DNA of 64,000 nt. Origin: Dysidea avara (lineage: Eukaryota; Porifera; Demospongiae; Dictyoceratida; Dysideidae). Under the pieces are notes generated by a model. It had not been told where the DNA came from, did not search any database, and saw only the letters and a program-made list of their open reading frames with translations. The stretch is taken from assembly GCF_963678975.1 (NCBI RefSeq), contig NC_089280.1, forward strand, positions 17,024,780-17,088,779, in the 5' to 3' direction. Positions 1 through 11,500 of the stretch are shown one piece after another (the first letter of the stretch is position 1; every line of letters begins with the position of its first letter). Made by a program: the position numbers and the translations under genes.

Positions 1-2150
1 AAACATTAGAAAGCTGTACCCAGAAGCACTGAAGGTCTGACAGCAACTTGTGCTGCCATTGCATATCAGAGTTGAATACTATAGACCCACAATAATGTCT
101 TATTTATGACACATAGTATCTTATAGTGGACATGGCAATATTTGCAATTATCGCATGATCACCTCAGTGCAATAATCGCAAGTAGAAAATACCAGTACCG
201 CCCAACCCTACTCTCTACTGACTAATGTTATTTGAGGACAACCACACAATTGATCAGTCGCCCACTATGTGATTGTATTACTGATTACTGTCACCCACTA
301 GTCCATTATTAATGGGATGCGACCAACGAATTCTATAATGGAATATACACACCTGTGGTGGCTCAGTATAGACATTTAGACAGCAACCTACTGTTGACAG
401 AATATGAAACTAACTATATTATCAAAACAGTTAATATACGTAGCTAGTAAGTAGGAGGACCAGACAATAGATTTATTTTTGACCACGATAAGCTTGAGAC
501 ATAGAAGATTCAAAAAGTTTATGAAACACAGTTCATTTGTTAGCAGTAATAATCCAGCTGTTTTGAAGATTGTGTGTAGTACACAGAGCCACAAGTGGCA
601 CAGGTACACTTAATAATTAAAGTGATGTGTGGCAGAATTAAAATTGGATGTGTGCATGCTAGGATTAAATTTGGATGCAAGTCATTTGGGTATTGTTTCA
701 GATCATTTCAAAAGTAGGTATGTCTTTCTTCAGATTGGTATTATAAACAAACTTAAAACACATTACAACATATGTCCTGGTTATTATACATTTTGTCCCT
801 GGGTTAGACCACTAGCTAGCACTGCAGGGCTGGAAAGCTTGAATGTACCAGCTCACTTGAAGACACCAGAATCAAGGTCATAAGTAGGTATACTCACAAG
901 GCAGAAACTTCAACAAATTAAATTGATGCAATACTAGACAAGTCCTGTACCATCTAATGCCTTCCCTATAGAGTGATGCCATCATCCAGTACTTAACTGG
1001 AAAAGTCGAAAACATGAGTATAGTTATTGTGCTATGTAAAAGGAGGACGTAACTACATGGACGTATATGAAGAAGTTTGCTACATGGAACGGACATCATT
1101 GTGCTTAATAACGGAATACTGTTATTTTCACAAACTAACCTGCAGAACTAATTCACAATGCTTTTGTTTCATTGCAACACTAATGTAGTGAAAGTTAATG
1201 GGTGTTAAGACATCAAAATAGCTTCAGAGTGTATATCCGCCATTCAATGTGCCATAGAAAAAGTGATTTTCAACCTTAAAAAATGACGTACTTAAATTTC
1301 CTGATTTACCTTTGCTATAGCTCATTTTAATTGCTATTCACTGCTCTTTCCAAATCTGGTCCGGAATCTGAGGTATCTATCACGTGTTGTGGGTTATTAC
1401 ACCTTTTATTACATACCCGTGAAACGCTCAATACAAAATGTATGGGGAAATTTGCTACACCAGGTCAATTTAGGCCATTTTGATGTGCCATAAATTGGAC
1501 TCCTTCTGCATAGAGAGTTGCTCTACACGTATACACGTATCACACCCAGAAAGTTACTAAACAGACTTGAGATAGGCTGTACACAAAAATTAATTTAATT
1601 TAAATGGTTTTTCAATCGAAATGTATTGGATATGCCTGTTCCAGCTGGCATTTTTGCTATGAACAAAAGTCCGCAAACTTCTTGACTCAAACATTTTGTA
1701 ACATGAACATGATCTATGACTACTCATGCAGTGAGCTACTTTCATAAAATCTTAAGATTGTCATCCCGGCAGAGTTCTTATACCTAACTATGCAAGCTCT
1801 CTTTCTGTACACCATGTACATACAACCAGTGTTGAAATAGTAATCTGCTCACCCACTCTGTATTACATGCAGACCACCCATAATCTAGAAACACATAACA
1901 GTCATGTGGCAAGAGGGGTCACATTAACCACACCAAATGACAGCTACTTAGCCTCAACATCATAGTGAAATTCGTTTGCACTTAGTTTGCTAAAGCGCAG
2001 GATATCATATCAAATGTAGCTTCTCTTATGAATTGAATGATAGACACTTTATAGTGTATACATACTAAAGTGTAAGTTTCAACAAGTACTGTATGACTTA
2101 CTAATGGCTGGTGCTGAAAGTGCGACGTAGATACTAGGCTCAGTAGAATA
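1..2150. other. 5' flank of gene copy 1, part of the duplicated unit
   Basis: No gene is supported here. The stretch resembles the flanks of the other two copies. Positions 1-60 (a 'GCACTGAAGGTCTGACAGCA' motif) recur at 16580-16620 and inverted near 31010-31040. Positions 285-365 ('GTCACCCACTAGTCCATTAT') recur at 16245-16330, and 630-760 recur at about 39960-40060. These shared blocks show that the tandem duplication carried at least 2 kb of upstream sequence. The short ORFs at 388-609, 629-883 and 878-1099 show no recognisable domain and are not called genes. Confidence 0.6.
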
Positions 2151-2154
2151 CCGG

Positions 2155-2300
2155 CGAATTTGATAAATGAATTAAACTCTATTCGGTGGTACGTAGCTAA
2201 TTACGTAGCTAATGGATCCCACTTCAGAGAAAACCACAGTTTTGTTTGCCCACGTATTTGGGGTCGTCAAGTGCACGTGCCATGGCAGTGCTATTTTATA
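2155..2300 (+). promoter_or_regulatory. Conserved promoter-like block of copy 1, with E-box
   Basis: This block is recognisably conserved in front of all three copies, at 17107-17250 and 42371-42500. Shared motifs are 'CACTTCAGAGAAAA', 'GCCCACGTATTTGG' and, close by, an ACGTGCCA-type motif. Copy 1 has a palindromic CACGTG E-box at 2274-2279. The block lies about 150-300 bp upstream of the start codon, consistent with a core promoter or 5' UTR. The conservation is seen directly; the regulatory role is inferred. Confidence 0.5.
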
Positions 2301-2453
2301 GCATGCATTTTCAAGCCATACAAAATACTGACGTGTGTAGAGCCTGCATTGTGAACGCCGAGAGTTTCTGTCATCACAGGTTGTAAATGTAGCTTATAGT
2401 AAGACGTTTATCACACTTTATCGTTACTTGCATTAGCTGCAACTGGTCACGAT

Positions 2454-2553
2454 ATGAGCAATAGCCGAAGCAGTAGAGATGAAGGAAATTTGTTGCTCAT
2501 TGTTGAAGCTGCAAACATTTTGGAAGGGAAGAGAACAAGACCCAATGAACCTG
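2454..2553 (+). CDS. Copy 1 exon 1: SID-coding exon
   Basis: ATG at 2454 opens MSNSRSSRDEGNLLLIVEAA, followed by a short basic stretch (EGKRTRPNEP). The donor is CTG|GTAAGAA and the exon ends in phase 1. Read-through into the intron stays open to 2642, so a truncated 62-aa SID-only product would follow intron retention. The start is chosen because copies 1 and 2 share it and copy 3 starts four codons further in. Confidence 0.8.
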
Positions 2554-5500
2554 GTAAGAATAAGACTGTTACTGAAACATGTAATGAACCAACTGTCACA
2601 ATAAACAATACAAATGAAGTAGACAAAGTGACCGGCTCATGAGCAGTTTTTATCACCCAGAACTGACAATAGAGTGTATTCTTGCCACTGGAGTGCTGAT
2701 CAAGTTTAGTAGACCAAGAAGTTACTTGATGGCATGACTAAGTCAGTTCCAAAAAATCAGAGCCATGGGATTGTGGATTGTTTGTTGCCAGAATACCGGC
2801 TATGTAAACTCCCCATAATTAACTGCAATATTCTCATGAAGTTGATGCCATTTGGCCCTGCCACTCCGTATTGCAAGACTTTTTAAACCTGGTTTACTGA
2901 AATTGTTTTCGTAAAAGTGTGTGTGTCTATCTATCTATCTACCTATCTATGTTTGTCCGTACGCACCCACGTGAGCAAAATCATTAAATGGTAAAGTAGC
3001 TTTTACGTGTAAGAAGTAAAAGCGAAATGAAGTCTTTATTAACTTATGCACTGGTGAACTTTGCTCTGAGGTTGTTTCTTTTCGGCGGTCTGAAATACGG
3101 GTGTGGCAACTCTCCTCAGACTTTGTGAATTACCTTCCCTTCAGGTTTTACAGACATTTAACAATTGAGAAACAACAGTGCAGGCCTTGTAGATTACCAG
3201 GAATAGCCTATCCCTTTGGTTGGTTGGAAAGGGGGCATATCCCCAATGTACGCGAACGAAAATGAAGAGCAGCTTTGAAGCTTTGTTGAGAGAACTTTTA
3301 GGAAAAAACACTGTAGTCAAACTATAAAACAGTTTAGAAGATACTTCTGTACGTAATATGTTGTTAAAAGCGGTTTGTTTAACATGCGCTTCCTTAGCAG
3401 TGCATAGCAACATAATTGAAGAATTACAAAAATTTCATTAATTACAAAATCCAAGAATTACAATAAATTAATTCACAACATGATAAATACATAGTAATAC
3501 GTAGTTGGCTAATTCTGAGTTAGCTAGCTGCATGGCACCTGGTTTTAGAAGTAGCACAACATCAACTTGTTCTACAGTGGTGCATAGGGTCCGATTGCTT
3601 CATAAGACCAAACCACTATATTACAAATGTGATGGTACATGTATCTTAGACATTGTGCCTATAGGCTGGAAGCCATATTTAATGGTTATGCTGGTTGTAT
3701 ACAATATACTGATACATAGAAAGTACTCTGACTAGACTACAATGACAGCATGGGGGGTTCTATTCTTTAAATAGTCCTGCATGCATGTGCACACAGCAAG
3801 ACATGTAAATGTGTATGACTGTCCATAATTGGTTTAGCATAATATTATATGTCTCTGTACATGTTTTGACTCAAATTTGTACAGCATAAGTCGCCAATTA
3901 TTGACAGGTTATCGTCACGTACCAATATCACACTTGTAAGTATACAGACTACGGATTGAGTATAAGCTATCCAGTAACACTATGGGCTATTATACCCTCT
4001 AAACTTTCTTATAATCATTTTCATTCAGTAATTATTCACTATGCGGTTGGCTAACCATGAAGTTGCATAAAGATAATTTTGTATTGGAAGTCAGTATAGT
4101 TTTTTTTGTGTCCAACCTGAATATCTCTCGAACGGCAGGTGTCATCTTCATAAATGGTTAAGTAGAGGTTGAATGCAGAGAAGATCTCAGATCCCAGGTA
4201 TTGTGGCTCCTCTGGTGCGTGCCTAGACTGCATGTTGCTGGGGATCAAGTCACCACTGGGTCTGCATGGGTTTTTTTTCTGCATTCTTCAACGTTTTAGT
4301 TACATGTTTCTGACTCCCTGTATTCACAGGCTTTAGCCTTCTCACAGGTCCCTAGTGGGATAGCATTTATAAAACTTCTATGAAACAGGGTTATTCAAGG
4401 ACTGCATATCCCACACAAACTACTAACAAGGCACCGGTGAGGTATTACTCACAACTTCGCACAGTCTGTCAATAATTGGTTATTTGCTGAATTACAGGGT
4501 GCCAATAATAGGTATCTCATGCCAATAATTAGTGCAAGCATAGGCTTTGTGACTTCACTTATAGCACAATGTTCACTCATGTGAGGTAATTAAACTTTGG
4601 TGTGCTAAGAGACTAAGGACTGCTCTATTGAATAGGAAGTTCATATGTCATATGAATCATTTGACAAAATGATGTTGATAATTGGTGACTTGCGCTACAA
4701 TCAGAACTACAGATCTGTATGTATTAGTCATGCACATGTATACAGTACCACTTTAATGTAACGTCGTCTCACAAGAGTGCAAGCGATTAAAAAACTAACT
4801 AATTAAAGGGCGTGACACCCATTTTGCTTGCGAGTATTCATCCTGTTTTATTTGGGATGAATATTCACGAGCAAAATGAGTGCCATGTCCTTTAATTAGC
4901 AAATTTTTTAATTGCTTGCACTCTTGCAAGATGATGTTACATTTGAGTGGTACCGTATGGATAGCAGTGTTATGCTATATTCTACGTGTACGTAATTTTG
5001 TGTAATAGCTATTTGAACAATAGGTAAGTAGGGATGAAACAAATATTACAAATATTTGCCACTTGTTAAGGAGTTTGGTACTGTGGATAATACTACTTGA
5101 GTACATGTTAAGGTCACGTGATCCGGTGTTTATTAGCTTACATGATGCATTTGTTGTTGATCATCAAAATGTGACACTATTAGGGCTTGATTTGTGGAAT
5201 TAATGCACTTTGATAGTCAGGAATCTTTACATGGGTACTTTAGTACAGAGTATGTATCATGTTGTTACTTGAAAAATTCATTAACTGTTCAATATAATAG
5301 AGTATAAAACAAGTTACATAGGTATGGCTAATATTCAAGAGTGCTCATCCGTTAGTGCTAGAGAGTACTTGAATGCTTAAAAATCCATGATCTTTTTAGC
5401 CTTATTAGTAAGGACATTTAAAAATGACATCTCTCAAAAGCACCCTCATTTGTATATGATACTACTATCTGAATTTAAAGGGGAGTAGTGTGCTTTTTTT

Positions 5501-8500
5501 CCCATAGTGTGCCAAGGTGTGCTTTATTTTCCACTATTTCCTTTGTATGGCAATAAGCACACTCTGTGACACAATAGAGCACACTTTGTGTATGAACATG
5601 ATTGTGTGTGAACACAACACAACCATAAAAACAACCCACAGAGACACTGGAATACCACAATTACCCCTACTAACAAAACTGTCAACAATGTTACCATAGA
5701 AATAAATTAACAAATAATAAATGGTCACCCATACAAATGCTTGTAATTCCAGTACAATAATAATACTGACTCAGTCTTAAATATTTAGCTAAACTGTCTA
5801 TCATTGCAGGCCCAGCGAATTCTGGCCAACCTTCAGGCTATACCCACGAACAACAATTAGATAGCTGTGCAAACTGTGCATTATCAAATAAGCTAGTCAT
5901 TTTCCTGTAACAGTGAATTCCAGAACGCAAATTGTGTGATAATCAGCAGTGACCACTACAAATTAATTTTCTACCCTTCTGCTGGTTGTAAGTCGCCACC
6001 TATTAGTTTTCTTACTATCACTGTGGCATTCCAGGATGTGATAAACTATTTTCGCTGACTTCTTGATTATAACCTCAGATTCTTAAATTAAACTATTAAA
6101 AACATCACATATGCTCTTGCACTACAAAAAAATATAGCACTTGGGTGCAGTCTCAAGCTAAATGCAATGCCACGTGCTATACATTTGTCTCTCAACCACA
6201 CTCTCATGCTATATTTTTCATATTGCATTCACACTGCAGCGCTTTAACTAGTATTGTTTGTATACACAGCTAAAAGGTGTAGATAGCAGACAAGATGGGT
6301 GGGGCAGTACGAGGTTTTATAGATAGTTGTGGTTGAAACTGAAACTACTACACGCAATCTAGCGTGTCATATCAGTAAACATTAACTAATACCACTGAAG
6401 TTAGTGATTATGAGCAATATCTGAAATGACGAATTCTGTCGTAACGTGATATCACAATTGGAAAATGGTTGTATTAGTGTGGACAATTATTGCTCACAGT
6501 TGGAACCAAGACATAATAAAGGTAACAGGTAGTAAACAAATTTAAGCATATTTTGGCAATACAAATGGGCTCATTGCATGGGCAAAAGCAAACCAATTTT
6601 TTTAATGCTTGCATAAATATGCACATCTGTATTTATATGTCTCACCTTTACGCTTGTTTGATTATAAGTGTTATCATAGCAGAACACTATCTTGTCTAAT
6701 ATCTTCCCATACAAAGTTCCCACACTATAGCAGCCATTGTGTTTTGTGACATCAAGAAACGTAACTGATATGTCAATAAACGTCATTGCAGACATCACTC
6801 ATGATGGGCATCTTGTACAGGGACATGTGAGAAAATTTTAATTATTGAGTTGCAGCTTTTATGACATCACAACTTAATTTAATTATATTATACATATACC
6901 TCTGAGAAAAGATAGAGGTCACATCAGGGCAGTTAGAAAGAGCTGATATGGTTGGATATGGACATGGATGTTTTCACAAAATGTTTTTACATTTGTATAA
7001 CAGTTAATTTCTATACCCATGTTGTCTTGACTTCCAGACCAAGATATCATCATTGCATAGCACTGGTATATTTATACATAAGTGCATGTGCAGAGAGTAG
7101 GCAATATAGAAGACTACAAATCCTTAGGGCTTTTAGTATAAGCACCCCTTGCCCAGGGTTGGGTTTCAACCTGGCTTGTGTAAGAATCTGGCTAAACACT
7201 AAACACCATCAACTGAACCCCTAGAATTCATATAATCCTGCATTAGATTTCTAGAGTACGTGTACAACAGTATAGTCTTATGTAGCATATACATGCCACC
7301 TTCCACACTTGTTTACAAATAGACAAGAACTATGATGATGTCTGGGTCTGTAAGTTGAGACTACAGTAGTACAAAAAAATGTAGGTATGTTGTACGATAT
7401 GCAAATTTAAAAAAAAAATTACCTGTGTCTGCGTCCATGTCTAAGACCATGTCTGCCTTTTCTAACTACCCGTCTCATCATGAAGGATACTGTTTAGACC
7501 CTATGGTTCTAGTGTCAAAGAAATTGCCATGACCACATTCTGTAAAATAACTGACTTTACAAAATCAGTATGTCAGAAGTGATGCAAGAGTGTGACCAAT
7601 AGATACTCTGTGGTGTGAGATATTTGTCTATTAATATGTCCCAACCCACAGAAGGCCTGTCAGTAATGATACTGACGTAGTACAGCCATATGATTTCTCT
7701 ATAGCTACTGAAGATTCCATCCACCAACAGTTCAATTATGCTGCAGCATAGCTGTATATTGTCAACAAATTTAAAGCCTTTACGTGGAATTTAACATTTC
7801 TTTAGTGCAATTTCATACAAATGGTGTATTGTATTTGTATGTACCTTTGTGTTTTATGGTGGTGGTTTACTCAGTCCTCGAATGGTGGTGGCTGTCTTAG
7901 AATCAAAGAATCTCATTTACCATAAAAACAATATATACAGCCACGTAAATGATTTCTTTAAATAACTTCCCCATCTATCAAGACCTATCAAGATGAAGAT
8001 GTAATCTTTAATATATTTTACATACCATGATACCATTACAGTGATTGTTTTCTATGTACTGAGATGCCAAAAGTGCTTGAATGTTTTTGGATGGTTAAAA
8101 AATGGTAGATCATAAATTTGTGATGGTGACAGAAATTTCAGTATTGATAGCTGCAACACCATTTTGGTGACAATAATATGGCAGCTTCATGATGAATCAA
8201 AAGTAAGTTGACAGAGGACAAGAAAGGGAGGGTAAGCAAAGCCATTTGTGACTTGCTGAATCTCTCATTGTTTACTTCCTACCTGTGGTATGTATCAGTT
8301 TCCAATGGTGTTTATTACATTGTCTGTTGTGTAATAGTTAGACACTTGTAATAGGTGTCTTTTAAGAATTTAAAAGCCTGAGGTGACATCAATAATTACA
8401 AAGGCACAGCCGAGGTAATTATTGACGTCACCGATGATTTTATAATCCTCAAAGACAAATATTACAAGTGTCGAAAGTATTTTAGACAAGGGCATACAAG

Positions 8501-11500
8501 CTGTTAGTTAGTAGTAGAGAGTTTGTGTCGTAAACACCTCAGCACGCCACTGTGCCAAAGATTTGAGAAGTCACAGCAAGCTGTGGAGCATGATAACAGT
8601 TTGTAAACTCTGTATTTGAGGCTTGACAATATATGTATGAGAATGGCAGCGAATGTAAAGAGCCAATGCCAGCATGGCTGTTTAGGTCTATAGAGTGATG
8701 TACATTATGGCAGATGCTATAAAGGAATTTACCGTCTTCTTTAAGTATTAGCCAGTTATGGTGATGGTTTAATCACATTTGAATAGCTACAGAAAACAGA
8801 CACAAAAGATTACTTGCTTGCAATTGTTTTTTGTGACAAACACATCACTTTGCTTGGTGTTTATTGATGTGTTATTGTCTACAAGGGGCTAATTGCATTA
8901 TTGCAGGTCTCAATATGGTTGTAAACAAATGTTTTACTGGACCAGATGTCTCACCAATAAGACACCTGCTATCAGGTTTCTTCATAAATAAGAGGCCTCC
9001 ATACCTCTACTTAAGATATAGTTAAACACCAAATACCAGCATCTAAATGCTGAGTAGGAGGTGATAGAATGACACAACATAGAGCCAAGGTTTCTATTGC
9101 ATCATTCTAGCACGTCCTACAAAGCATATTATACCTTGAAGTTGCTGGTATTGGTGTCCAATTGTCTTAGAAAATAGTCAACCAGCACAGTGAAAAGGAC
9201 ATTGTAGCTATGCTTTGTGCCACTGAAGAGTTTATGAAAGGCTGCATGGTAAACTTCGCTTGAAATAACCTGCCTTTTGAAGAGCCAGTGTGGTAGACTG
9301 GTGATACACGCTGCTTACTGTGGTATCAACAAGTGTTGCATCAGTTTGAGCCAGAGAAATACATCAAAAGTACACCTAAAGTAAATTTTGTTGGTGTAGC
9401 TACCAGTCGAGTATCCTCACAACTACCCAGTTGAAATTTTTTAACTACCACAAGCAAGACTCAATGGATTGCTTCACTGGCCCTGCTCGTGTAGAAATGA
9501 AAGTGGAGTCGCATAGTTATAGCTAGTAACATTATATTGCCACTTATCACGTCACTGCAATGCAACCCATTTTCTAGGATAGTAAGACACCAATACCTGC
9601 CTTGGCACTGCAGTTAATTCACCGGTATAGGGTGATCAGTGAAGACCACTAGTTAGCTACTAGGTTGGTTGTGCTATTGTTGACAATATTTCAGCAATTA
9701 ATAATAAATTCTTGTGGGCACAGTGATGACTAATTAACTGGTGTGGTTAACCACGAGTCTCTTAGTACTCTGTTGAAGTCTCTTCGTAAATAATTTATTA
9801 AACTTCAAAGCATTGCTCACATACCATTTTCTTAAACGTTTCTCATTTTATTCACTGGAAAACTTTAGAACTAAACTAATTGGCCTGCCAAATAGTAATT
9901 AGTTCTGATATACTGACTTGAAGTATGATTATTGTTATTAGAACACATGCTAATGAGGAAGTACTGAGCATTACATGTGGTTTGTTCTTTGTAGGTAATA
10001 ACTTATTGAATGGTTGTAGTGGCTTGAATCTGTTAAAAGGCAATAAGAAAAGAAAATTACATAAAGCCCAAGCTCCCACTACTGTTAACTCATTGGAAGT
10101 GGATGCTTATGCTGTGGATATTAAGAGAGTAGAAAACCCATTTGTTAAAGATGATGGAGATTCAGATGATGATAATGATGTGTCTGGTCACCTTCCTGAA
10201 CTTAAGTTTCACAGTACTGAATCTGTTTCCTATTCTAAAATGGTACATAATGCCAAAGAAAACAAAAGGTAGATGTAATTTGTGGTTATACGCTAAATGT
10301 GATTAAGTTGTTATACTATTAGACGAAGGAATTTAAAACAAGCACAGCTGGCACTTCACCAGGAGCTCCAACCCTACACACACAAAAAGCCAATTCTAAG
10401 AACTATCCTGTGTACTGCAATAGAGGAGATAAAGGTTAGACCACAACACAGAATAGGCATTTGCGAATTACAGTGATCTGGTGTTTTTATAGCCACACAG
10501 TAGTTAACTGTTGTGATCTTACAAGTACAAGGAATGGAATCATAGAAATAGAAAAATAGTGAAGCAAGGGAGGTCACCTACACCTGAAGATATACATAGT
10601 CTATATATAGCCATGGCTAAATTAGTTGTTGAAATATCTCCACTAGTATATTTGCAGGTGTAGGTGACCTCCCTTGTATCACTACCCTTTATTTCTATAG
10701 TCCCTAATCAGACTTAAAATTCCTAATTTTTCCTTGTACTTGTTTGTTTACTTTTTTGTAATATAATTATCACTGGTGAACCCAATGAAAATAGAAAGAA
10801 TGATGCCAGACATAATCATAAAATTAGTTTCTGAACGCACTCCCCAACCATGAAAAGTTAGGTAGCCATTATGCTTTGTTCCATATATTATAAACAAAGA
10901 ACAGTAAAAGCACCTCTGCAACCCAATCACAATCGAAAGTAGGATAATTACCATTATAAACATGATAGTCATCCACAGGGAAGCCATTTTATGCTACTGC
11001 AAATCGATACCTGGCACTGCCAGTGAAAAGAAATATGACACAAAGGAGGACAAGGCAAGTCCATAATACATGCATTGTACGTACTGTGTTATGCCAAAAG
11101 GCACCTGTCGGGTTGAGGCGATGTCTTAACAGTGAAAATTCAAGCCGGTAGCTGTAGTCATCATTTAGTTATGTTTGTCCAAAGGCATATCAGTTAGCCA
11201 ATCAGTCAGTCAGTCAGTCAGTCAGTCAGTCAGTCAGTCAGTCAGTCAGTCAGCAGAAAATTCCACTAAATAAACACGTTGATGCTGTGCTACCTCTAAA
11301 AACCTGGCACTCAGTTAAAATAACACACAGCATGATTTTGTAATAATACAATGCAAATTACTTGGTATATTAGAACTGCACGTATTTTCATAACCCACGT
11401 ATTATTTCATAATTCATCAATTGTGTTGCTATGCATTGCTAAGGAACCATAACTTGAACAAACCACTTTAACCACTGAAGTATCTTCTCAACCGTTTTAT

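Larger units (their letters stand above)
2554..9994 (+). other. Copy 1 intron 1 (7.4 kb)
   Basis: This is the largest intron of copy 1. It holds a family E repeat (2880-3480), a family D foldback MITE (4745-4953), a GTGTGCT-rich stretch (5460-5720) and a foldback element (8341-8472). Positions 6840-7690 are homologous to copy 2 intron 1 (20225-20640) and to copy 3 intron 1 (45240-46600), so they pre-date the duplications. No coding potential was recognised. Confidence 0.6.
10545..11270 (-). repeat. Family A/B repeat with hairpin end (minus orientation)
   Basis: A hairpin (family A) at about 10545-10700 has arms 'AAGGGAGGTCACCTACACCT' and its complement. It abuts a family B body read from the minus strand. 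Family B diagnostic words are CACTGGTGAACCCA, AAAGGCACCTGTCGGG, ACAAAGGAGGACA and a CAGTCAGT tract. Other copies lie near 12630, 18870, 22735, 32290, 38325, 54995, 60690 and 61540. The family is non-coding overall, but see the ORF at 10748-10987. Confidence 0.7.

Noticed and set aside
629..883. 84-aa ORF upstream of copy 1
   Set aside because: The homologous region near 39960-40060 does not preserve the frame, so this is duplicated non-coding sequence.
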